Part shown: in pieces, positions 57,327-64,000 of the stretch
Layout of the letters: each line of letters opens with the position of its first letter
How positions within the stretch are numbered: position 1 is the stretch's first letter
Translations under genes and position numbers: made by a program
Notes under the pieces: model-generated
Told to the model about the DNA's origin: nothing
Database searches by the model: none
What the model saw: the letters and a program-made list of their open reading frames with translations, nothing else
Origin: Gemmatirosa kalamazoonensis
GTDB taxonomy: Bacteria > Gemmatimonadota > Gemmatimonadetes > Gemmatimonadales > Gemmatimonadaceae
Assembly (NCBI RefSeq): GCF_000522985.1
Contig: NZ_CP007129.1
Coordinates: 1 to 64,000, forward strand
Reading direction: 5' to 3'
DNA: 64,000 nucleotides

Positions 57327-57777
57327 CGTCACCGTTGTCTCCGAAGTCGGGCACGAAGTCACGCGACGCCACGCGCTGGCGGTACGCCTCCCACTCGGCG
57401 TCGGTCCGATCACGCCGCTCCAAGTACTCCGCGCGCAGGCGCGTGGCGGCCGCATCGGCGCGGTCCGCGCCCAGGAAGTGCCGCGCCGTGCGCTGCACGC
57501 GCGCGAGGTCGTGGTTCCACTGCTGGGCGAACTCCATCGCCTCGACCGCGCTGGAGGCGTCGCGCGCGAGCGCGTCGGCCTCCATCAGCGTGGGCTGGGT
57601 GTGGCGGTACGCATCGCAGTCGCGGCAGACGGCGAGCTCGTGACGCACGAGCGGGCCCGCCACGTCGACACGGAGGTACGCGGCCTCGCGCGAGCCGAGG
57701 CCGTAGGCGATATGCGCGTTGCAGCGCGCGCACTCGGTGAGCACGCGGACGGTGCCACCGGGTCGACGGCGTGTCAT
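57310..57777 (-). CDS. Zinc-binding protein with DDDLPL tip (copy 2 of 4250-4717)
   Basis: Identical 155-residue product. Confidence 0.5.
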   Translation of the reverse strand: MTRRRPGGTVRVLTECARCNAHIAYGLGSREAAYLRVDVAGPLVRHELAVCRDCDAYRHTQPTLMEADALARDASSAVEAMEFAQQWNHDLARVQRTARHFLGADRADAAATRLRAEYLERRDRTDAEWEAYRQRVASRDFVPDFGDNGDDDLPL

Positions 57778-58835
57778 ACACCCACCGCCACCGGCGAAGC
57801 CGGCATCTCGTCCCATGTACGGCCGTCGAGCTCTCGACCCGCGCGCACCTTCCCGAGGCGGAACATCATGCGAGCGTGCCCGCATGTCGGATCGGTCACG
57901 TACTGGTGCGCAGCGTTGTGCGCGATCGCCGCCTCGAGCACGCGCGGGTCAGCGTCGTCGGCGATCCACTCGCCCCACTGTTTGAAGAAGAATGGGACAC
58001 CCGCGCAGGCACACTGGTCCCGCAGCGCGCGCGCCCATGCCGGGTGCATCGGGCGCGCACGCGGCCCACTCTCGCCGCCGACGATGACCCAGTCCACGCC
58101 GGCGTCGGTCCACTGGTGCAGCCCGTGCCGGTCGCGCGCGTCGAAGGTGATGAACGACTGATCGGCGACGTACTTCCGCACCGCACCCAGGTCGACCGGG
58201 CCTAACAGCGGCTCCATGGAGAGGAATCGCACCGCCGCCGGCGTGTCGAGCAGCAGGTGGATCCGCGCATCGGCCGCCGCCTGGTCTTCCACCGAGACGC
58301 CGAGCCACACGTTCGGCAGCGCGCCGCGCGCGAAGCGCTCTGCTACGGCGTTCACCTGGGCAAGCGAGAACGCTTGCCCGAGGAACGTGCCTGTGAGCAG
58401 CTCAGCCGCACCGAGCTGTGATCCGTAGCGTTCGCGCAGAGTCGCGCACCAGGTCTGCATGCGCGCGGGCCGCTTCGTGAGCACCTGGAAGACGTGGCGC
58501 TCGGCGAGCGCCATGACGGCGAAGATCGCCGCGAGCTGCTCGTCGGTGACCCCGTCGTGGAAGAGGTCGGACATGCTGTTCACGAACACGCGCCGCGGCC
58601 GCTGCCAGCGCAGCGGATCCGCGAGGTGCTCCGGGATGAACCGCACCTCACCCGTCCAGCGCGCCTCACCGCTTGATGTGCGCCGAGCAAGGCCCTCGTA
58701 CGGCTGCCCCGCGCCGCTGAACCGAGCCGCGACGGTCTCCGCGTAGCAGTGGCGGCAGCCCTCGGACACGCGCGAACACCCGCGGATTGGATTCCACGTC
58801 GCGTCGGTCCACTCGATCCCCGTGCGATCACCCAT
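57774..58835 (-). CDS. DUF5131 protein (copy 2 of 4714-5775)
   Basis: Identical 353-residue product. Confidence 0.85.
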   Translation of the reverse strand: MGDRTGIEWTDATWNPIRGCSRVSEGCRHCYAETVAARFSGAGQPYEGLARRTSSGEARWTGEVRFIPEHLADPLRWQRPRRVFVNSMSDLFHDGVTDEQLAAIFAVMALAERHVFQVLTKRPARMQTWCATLRERYGSQLGAAELLTGTFLGQAFSLAQVNAVAERFARGALPNVWLGVSVEDQAAADARIHLLLDTPAAVRFLSMEPLLGPVDLGAVRKYVADQSFITFDARDRHGLHQWTDAGVDWVIVGGESGPRARPMHPAWARALRDQCACAGVPFFFKQWGEWIADDADPRVLEAAIAHNAAHQYVTDPTCGHARMMFRLGKVRAGRELDGRTWDEMPASPVAVGV

Positions 58836-58859
58836 GCGTCGGCCTCGCTGTTTCGTGGC

Positions 58860-59501
58860 TCATGCCGCGGACTGGTCCCGATACGCCTTCAGCTGCTTCT
58901 TCCACGGGCTGTGCTCCGGGTGGTACTTCGGCGGCCGCCCAGGCGGCTTCCAGGCGATCGGCTCGCCGCACTTGGCGCACACCGGCGCCGGCCGCACCGG
59001 GTGCAGCCGGTAGTAGCGCTCGAGCGCCTGCCGCCGCTTCTTCTCGGCGCGCTCGGGCCGCGCGTTGGCGCGCATGTAGCCGGCGACGTAGCCCGGCGTC
59101 CGCTTCAGGTGGTAGCGCCGGCGGTGACGCTTTCGCGCCTCGGGATGCGCGGCCTCCCATTCCTTGCGCCGCGCCTTCCGCCGCTCACGGAACGCCCGGT
59201 CCGTGCGCCACCGCTTCCGCCACTGCGCGTTCTTGCGCTTCCGGATCTCCGGGTCCTCCTCCGAGCGACGTCGCGACGTCGCGCGCGCGGCCGCGGCGCA
59301 CTCGGCGCAGCGAATCGCCCTGCCGATCGCGCCGTACACTGGGCGGGGGCAGTCGCGGCACAGCCCAGCGAGGCGCCGCTCGCACCGCGGGCAGCGTGTG
59401 ACGACCGCGCCACCCGGCTGGACGTCGTGCTCGAGCAGTCCCCCGCAGAACCGGAACGTGCACTTCGCCATCTGCAGCCCCTTCGCGGCAACGCCAGGCA
59501 T
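58860..59501 (-). CDS. Basic zinc-ribbon protein (copy 2 of 5800-6441)
   Basis: Identical 213-residue product. Confidence 0.5.
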   Translation of the reverse strand: MPGVAAKGLQMAKCTFRFCGGLLEHDVQPGGAVVTRCPRCERRLAGLCRDCPRPVYGAIGRAIRCAECAAAARATSRRRSEEDPEIRKRKNAQWRKRWRTDRAFRERRKARRKEWEAAHPEARKRHRRRYHLKRTPGYVAGYMRANARPERAEKKRRQALERYYRLHPVRPAPVCAKCGEPIAWKPPGRPPKYHPEHSPWKKQLKAYRDQSAA

Positions 59502-59513
59502 CGTCGGAGACCG

Positions 59514-60008
59514 TTAGGCGTAGAGGGACTGCGCCGCCGACAGCGCGATGGTCTCCGGGTCTGTGCCGCGCGCGTGAAAGCCGGCCGCGTACGCGTGCTC
59601 GGCGACGCGCGTCGCGTAGGCGGCGACGCGCTTCGCGAGCGCCTTGCTCAGGTTCTCCTCGCGCGACTGCAGCGCGTCCTCCTGCCGGTCCTGTGGGGCG
59701 CGCACGATCAGCATGCCGCGGACGGTGCCCGCGAGCGCGGCCGCAATCGCGTCCTCCACCGTCTCCGTCGTCGCCAGCTCGAGCTCCTGCTGCTGGGCGA
59801 ACTGCGGCAGGATGAACGTGCGGATGGCCGCCGCGTCGTCGTCGATCGTGCGCGCGGCATTCCGGTAGCCGTCGTCCTTCAGCTGCTTCGCGCGCTTGGC
59901 GAGCGCCTCGGCGCGCTGCTCGAGCGCCTGCACGACGATCGTGTGGTCGTGCGGCGTGCGCAGGATGACGCTGGAACCCGACGCGGTTGCGGCGAACGCA
60001 GTAGCCAT
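59514..60008 (-). CDS. Helical protein (copy 2 of 6454-6948)
   Basis: Identical 164-residue product. Confidence 0.45.
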   Translation of the reverse strand: MATAFAATASGSSVILRTPHDHTIVVQALEQRAEALAKRAKQLKDDGYRNAARTIDDDAAAIRTFILPQFAQQQELELATTETVEDAIAAALAGTVRGMLIVRAPQDRQEDALQSREENLSKALAKRVAAYATRVAEHAYAAGFHARGTDPETIALSAAQSLYA

Positions 60009-60030
60009 GGGTCTCGGTCCTCGCTGGTGG

Positions 60031-61305
60031 TCAGAACGGGATGTCGTCGTCGGCCTTCGCGGCCCTTCGCTCGAGTGCGTCCTCGACGCGGCCGCCGGCG
60101 GGCATGTCGACGCGCGCGGCCGTACTCGGCTTCGGCGGCTCCTGGACGCCGAGGTCCTGCTGCTTCGCGTACGCGGGCACGTCACCGCGCGCGCGGCGTG
60201 CCTCGAGCTCCTCGCTCACGATCTCGATCCACTTCTCCGAGCCGCCCTTGCGCGACGCCTCGAGTGCGTCAGTGAGTTCGCTCCAGGTGCAGTCGCCGAC
60301 CTGGCGGCCGCGCAGCTGCTCGAGCGGGAAGTTCTTCGGGAACTTCTTCTCGCCGCGCTTCACGTCGGCCGACTTCGGCGGCCACTCGCCGGGCCAGTAC
60401 TTCCCGTCGCAGCTGCGGTCCTTGCATTTGAAGTCCGGCGCGCGCGGGTTCGTCTTCGTCTCGCGATTGTCCCACATGCCACCGCTGCACTTCGGGCACG
60501 TCGGCGCCGGCGGCTCGTTCGGATCGCCCGCGCTCGCCGACGCGGCGGCCGCGGTGTCCTCGCTCGCGGGCGCCGCGTTCGACGCCTGGCCCATCTCGTC
60601 CGGCGTGTACACGCCCGAGAGCTCGTTCGGGAACGCCTTCCGCAGCGCGAGCGCCTCGGCGCACTTCGCGAGCTGCTCGGGCCCCATGCGCTCCCACATC
60701 GACACGAGCCCTCCATCGCGCCTCTTCTGCGCGTACGCGTCGAACCGGGCGATGCCCAGGAGCGGCTCCTTGAACGCGCGGCGGTGCACGCCCACGCGCG
60801 CGGCGTACGGCTGCTCGGCGGGGAACGGCCACACCTCGAACCACCGTACGACGGGGTCTCCGCCGGTGACGTCGAAGTCGTACAGCTTGCCCCACTGCGG
60901 CGGCGTCTGCCCCTCGTACTCGCCGGTGCGCTCGGCGACGAGGCGGAAGCCGTCGATCGACACCTCGGCGCGGCCCGTCTCGACCCAGCGGCCGTCCTCC
61001 TGCGTCTTCCGCTTGATGAAGTAGATCTGCCGCGCGAACGGGTCGAGGCGGAGCCGCTTGCACGTGAACAGGAAGAGCTGCAGCTCGTCGTCGGTCGCGC
61101 CCTTCGCGATCGTGCGCTTGATCAGCTCGATCTGCTCGCGCGTGAAGTGCAGCCCCTCGACGGTCGGCGGTGCGGGCTCCGACTCCGGCGCCTGCTGCTC
61201 GCGCTCCGCGCCCTTCGACACGTGCACGAGCGGCGCAGCCTGAGGGAGGTCGACAACAGGACCGGTCTGGGCGCGGTCCTGCACTTCGGGGGCGGGCGCG
61301 GTCAT
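60031..61305 (-). CDS. bet: Bet-type annealing protein (copy 2 of 6971-8245)
   Basis: Identical 424-residue product ending ADDDIPF. Confidence 0.85.
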   Translation of the reverse strand: MTAPAPEVQDRAQTGPVVDLPQAAPLVHVSKGAEREQQAPESEPAPPTVEGLHFTREQIELIKRTIAKGATDDELQLFLFTCKRLRLDPFARQIYFIKRKTQEDGRWVETGRAEVSIDGFRLVAERTGEYEGQTPPQWGKLYDFDVTGGDPVVRWFEVWPFPAEQPYAARVGVHRRAFKEPLLGIARFDAYAQKRRDGGLVSMWERMGPEQLAKCAEALALRKAFPNELSGVYTPDEMGQASNAAPASEDTAAAASASAGDPNEPPAPTCPKCSGGMWDNRETKTNPRAPDFKCKDRSCDGKYWPGEWPPKSADVKRGEKKFPKNFPLEQLRGRQVGDCTWSELTDALEASRKGGSEKWIEIVSEELEARRARGDVPAYAKQQDLGVQEPPKPSTAARVDMPAGGRVEDALERRAAKADDDIPF

Positions 61306-61457
61306 CCGAGGTGGCTCCGATCCTTGAGGGTCTCGAGACGGCGCGCGCCGCTCGCGCGGCGGCGGAGCCACCGCACCAGCGCGCGCGCGCCGAGGAACAG
61401 CGCGGCGCCGATCGCGCCGCTCCCGGCGCCGGCGAGGAACGTCGCGACGTTAGGCAT
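61302..61457 (-). CDS. Small membrane protein (copy 2 of 8242-8397)
   Basis: Identical 51-residue product. Confidence 0.5.
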   Translation of the reverse strand: MPNVATFLAGAGSGAIGAALFLGARALVRWLRRRASGARRLETLKDRSHLG

Positions 61458-61686
61458 CGGTCGCCTCCTGCCGGACTGCCGGCGCCACGCGCTTGGTGCG
61501 ACGTGACGAGCCATCGCGCCGATGTGTGTTCAGATTCACGCGCGACGAACCGACCAGAGCATCCGAGGCGCACATCGCCTGGAAGGCCGGCTTGAGCGAG
61601 TCGATGAGCGCGAGGGTGGCCGGCGTCGGCGGGATCATCGGCGCGCGCTTCCCACCGCGTGTCGGGATCGGGAGCGGACTAGCCAT
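61450..61686 (-). CDS. Hypothetical protein (copy 2 of 8390-8626)
   Basis: Identical 78-residue product. Confidence 0.45.
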   Translation of the reverse strand: MASPLPIPTRGGKRAPMIPPTPATLALIDSLKPAFQAMCASDALVGSSRVNLNTHRRDGSSRRTKRVAPAVRQEATDA

Positions 61687-61879
61687 GCGCCGCGGCCTCC
61701 CCGCGCTCGGGCGCGCGCTCCGCAGCGATCACGCGCGGGATGTGTGGAAGCGTGACGTTGCCCAGGCACGAGACGCACGGCTCGCCGGGGGCCTTGTGGC
61801 AACGGGGGCAAGGGACGGCGAGCGCCGGATGATGCTCCCAGCGCTCGATGAGATCGCGGGTCCGTTTGTCGAGGCGCAT
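61679..61879 (-). CDS. Phage zinc-finger protein (copy 2 of 8619-8819)
   Basis: Identical 66-residue product. Confidence 0.55.
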   Translation of the reverse strand: MRLDKRTRDLIERWEHHPALAVPCPRCHKAPGEPCVSCLGNVTLPHIPRVIAAERAPERGEAAAHG

Positions 61880-61881
61880 GG

Positions 61882-62226
61882 TCACGCCTCCGGTGCGCGC
61901 GCGAGCGTCCACGCGCGGCAGCGCGCGGCTTCCCACTCGGCCCACCGCTCGAGCGTCGCGATCACGGCCGCGCGCTGGTCGCCGCGGTGCCGCGCGTAGT
62001 CGGCGTCCTGCTCGACGATCTTCTCGGCCGCGGTCGCCGACGTCGCCGCACTCGACTCGAGGAGGCGCAGGATCGCGTCGCGCTTCACGAGCGCGCGCCG
62101 ATCCTCGAGCGCCATCTCGTGCGCGCGCGCCTCGCCGAGTCGCCGAGCGGCGTCGTGCAGCTGCGCGATCGCGCGGTCCAGGTCCGACGCGATCGGTGAC
62201 ATCGTTGCGCCCAAGGCGGTGGCCAT
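61882..62226 (-). CDS. Helical protein (copy 2 of 8822-9166)
   Basis: Identical 114-residue product. Confidence 0.45.
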   Translation of the reverse strand: MATALGATMSPIASDLDRAIAQLHDAARRLGEARAHEMALEDRRALVKRDAILRLLESSAATSATAAEKIVEQDADYARHRGDQRAAVIATLERWAEWEAARCRAWTLARAPEA

Positions 62227-62537
62227 CACGCGGCCTCCGTCTCGGCGGCGCCGCGCGCTGCGTCCTCGCGCTCCTCGCGCTCCACGGCGTCGAGCGCCTT
62301 GCGCCACATCACGAGCCGGATCTGCAGCGCGGCCTCCGTGATGTTCGGCGTGAGCGGCGCACCGCCCTTCGCGACGCGCCGGTCGCTCTCGGCCTCGCGC
62401 AGCCCGCCGAGCCGCCCGAGCTCCTTCGCCATGTCGGCGATCTCGCGCTCGAGCTCCTCGCGCGTGAGCCCCGCCGGGACGTTCAGGTCCATCATCGGCG
62501 CCGTCGGGACGCCACCGTATCGCAGACTCGGACGCAT
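62226..62537 (-). CDS. Helical protein (copy 2 of 9166-9477)
   Basis: Identical 103-residue product. Confidence 0.45.
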   Translation of the reverse strand: MRPSLRYGGVPTAPMMDLNVPAGLTREELEREIADMAKELGRLGGLREAESDRRVAKGGAPLTPNITEAALQIRLVMWRKALDAVEREEREDAARGAAETEAA

Positions 62538-62650
62538 CGTTGCGGTTCAGTGCGGGGTGAGTATCTTCCCCGTCGGGACGCCCATCCCATGGCGGGGCCT
62601 CTGGTCTCGTCCTTCGCGCCCTCCGGCCCTCACGCCGGGGGGCGTCGTCG

Positions 62651-62998
62651 TTAGGCGGCCTCCGTCACCGCGTCGAACGTCAGGTCCACGGCGCGCAGGA
62701 CCGCGGCGACCAGGTGCTGCTTCACGCGCTCGCGCTGCGCGCCGCCGCTTGCGATGTCTTCGAGCGCGTTAGGCAGCTTGCCGGCGGGGCGCACGCGGCC
62801 GCGCGCGATGTCGTCGATGCGCTCGGAGGGGCGGCGCGGCAGGCCGGCCACGCTGAGCACGAGGGCGCCGCGCAGCTCGCGGTCGACGCGCTCACGGATC
62901 GTCAGGCGCCGCCGGGCAGGCGCCGGGGGGTGGGGCGGGGGATCGTCGCTGGTGGCGCGCGCGGGCGCGCCGTCGGTCGTGGGAAGGAGCCCATCCAT
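62651..62998 (-). CDS. Early hypothetical protein (copy 2 of 9591-9938)
   Basis: Identical product; same start uncertainty. Confidence 0.45.
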   Translation of the reverse strand: MDGLLPTTDGAPARATSDDPPPHPPAPARRRLTIRERVDRELRGALVLSVAGLPRRPSERIDDIARGRVRPAGKLPNALEDIASGGAQRERVKQHLVAAVLRAVDLTFDAVTEAA

Positions 62999-63158
62999 CG
63001 TCTGCCTCTGCGGCGTGTGCCGCGACATCGGATCCGGAGATTCCGGCTCGCCCCGGTGCGGAGCCGGCCCTACCCTCGCGCTCATGTCCCTCACGACCTG
63101 CGCGCGAGCACCACCACGTCCGGGCCGGCCGCGTCGTCGGCCCCGCGACGCGTGGGCC

Positions 63159-63362
63159 CTACGCCACCTGCGGTGGCAGGTGGTCGGCGATGAACGCCTC
63201 GATGAGGCGCGAGAGCCGCGCGCTTTCGCGCTGCCCCGACAGGACGAAGTAGAGGTGCCCGTACGAGATGCCCTGCTTCTGGGCCCAGCTCTCCATCGTC
63301 TCGCCGGCAAGCTTCAGCGCCGCTTCGAAGCGTCGCTTGCGCTCATCTGATGCGCTCGGCAT
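63159..63362 (-). CDS. Cro-like HTH regulator (copy 2 of 10099-10302)
   Basis: Identical 67-residue product. Confidence 0.65.
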   Translation of the reverse strand: MPSASDERKRRFEAALKLAGETMESWAQKQGISYGHLYFVLSGQRESARLSRLIEAFIADHLPPQVA

Positions 63363-63383
63363 AGTCGGCTATCGCTCCTCACA

Positions 63384-63434
63384 CGTAAGGTTCACTTACG
63401 GTAGGATCATATATCGGATGCGATATGCTGTCAA
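63384..63434 (-). promoter_or_regulatory. Early promoter and operators (copy 2)
   Basis: Same TTGACA-17-TATGAT promoter (63406-63434) with both inverted repeats. Confidence 0.75.
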
Positions 63435-63469
63435 GCGGATCCGATGGTCGTCGTATCGCACTCGACAGG

Positions 63470-63799
63470 ATGCCAGACACGCCACCGACGCTCGGGGCCC
63501 GGCTCAAGCAGGCGCGCCGGCAGAAGGCCGCCAGGGAGGGGCGTGACTACACGCAGGCAGCGCTCGCGCAGGACGCGAGCGTGGCACCCGTCAGCGTCTC
63601 CCGGTACGAGTCGAACGTGCAGGAGCCGTCGCTGGAGCTGATTCAGCGGATGGCGGCCGTCCTCGGCGTGTCGCCTGGCTGGCTCGCGTTCGGCGACGAG
63701 GATGACGTGCCCAACGACCGTCGGGCACCTACGAGCATGTTCAAGACGCGTGAGCAGCTCGAGGCGGAGGAACGCGAACAGAAGGACCGCGGCGCCTAA
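63470..63799 (+). CDS. CI-like repressor (copy 2 of 10410-10739)
   Basis: Identical 109-residue product. Confidence 0.8.
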   Translation: MPDTPPTLGARLKQARRQKAAREGRDYTQAALAQDASVAPVSVSRYESNVQEPSLELIQRMAAVLGVSPGWLAFGDEDDVPNDRRAPTSMFKTREQLEAEEREQKDRGA

Positions 63800-64000
63800 C
63801 GGTTGTCGAGCTCTCGGAAATGCGGCATCGGCGGGAGCATGCCGCGACGCTTCCGCCGGTTGTTGAGCAGCTCCTGCACGCGCGTCATGTAGTCCCGCGG
63901 ATCCACCGGCGATGGCGCCGGCGGCTGCGGTCGGTCCGGAACGAGTTTCAGCTGCGGCACCGGATGCTTCAGGTCCAGCCACGCCTCGAGCGCGCCCATC
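63796..64000 (-). CDS. Hypothetical protein, partial (copy 2 of 10736-11101)
   Basis: The C-terminal part only; the window ends inside the gene. Confidence 0.5.
   Translation of the reverse strand, partial: MGALEAWLDLKHPVPQLKLVPDRPQPPAPSPVDPRDYMTRVQELLNNRRKRRGMLPPMPHFRELDNR

Larger units (their letters stand above)
53060..64000. repeat. Copy 2 of the 10.9-kb direct repeat
   Basis: Matches 1-10940. It continues from the right end of the unit without any host DNA and ends at the window edge. Genes below from 54551 on are the second copies; their annotation is given with the first copies. Confidence 0.95.

Noticed and set aside
1-64000. tRNA or rRNA genes
   Set aside because: No cloverleaf-like or conserved rRNA segment was noticed on either strand, though a covariance search was not possible.

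Overview
This window is a temperate, siphovirus-type phage (or prophage) of a high-GC bacterium, seen a little more than once around. Bases 1-10940 recur at 53060-64000 with one visible difference: GGG at 357-359 versus GGGG at 53416-53419. The unit is therefore about 53,060 bp, and the window holds one full unit plus a second copy of its first 10.9 kb. No bacterial flanking sequence lies at the junction, which fits a circular or concatemeric map, or a tandem prophage array. The host phylum cannot be named, because no host gene is present.

Control region and cargo. A divergent region at about 10303-10409 has an excellent leftward promoter with two inverted-repeat operators. A small Cro-like gene (10099-10302) is read leftward and a CI-like repressor (10410-10739) rightward. 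Behind the repressor is the main rightward block (10410-18477): a zinc-ribbon membrane protein, a lipoprotein, a STAS-like protein, small unknowns, a three-gene ABC-ATPase conflict cassette (ABC-three-component type, 13612-17125) and a BrnT/BrnA toxin-antitoxin pair. This looks like lysogeny-expressed cargo. The cassette differs from its surroundings in base composition and in lacking a phage-wide heptamer.

Early and replication block, all leftward (10302 to 1, continuing from 54547 down to 48363). It holds small zinc-binding and HTH proteins, a Bet/RecT-type annealing protein with an SSB-like C-terminal tip, a DUF5131 (Gp37/Gp68) protein, a HerA/DUF87-like ATPase with two winged-helix repeats, a tyrosine integrase, a repeat-rich possible origin (52377-52742), a P4/D5-type primase-helicase and a RusA-like resolvase candidate.

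Late block, leftward from about 48207 to 18478. The order is LuxR-type HTH regulators, TerS (frame broken), TerL, DUF4055 portal, a C39-like cysteine peptidase, minor head protein, scaffold, P22-like coat (frame broken), head-tail connectors, tail terminator, tail tube, G/GT tail chaperones with a GGGAAAC -1 slippery site, tape measure, a 1593-residue tail hub fused to a beta-helix spike, lysis genes and receptor-binding or enzymatic appendages.

Two features run through the whole unit. The heptamer GTTAGGC/GCCTAAC occurs about 42 times per unit in both orientations and in several reading frames, often fusing a stop codon to the next start. Many late genes start behind pyrimidine-rich leaders without a Shine-Dalgarno sequence. 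The 309-bp gap between scaffold and coat genes holds five small triloop hairpins with matching stem changes plus one long hairpin; this is the most unusual non-coding element I found.
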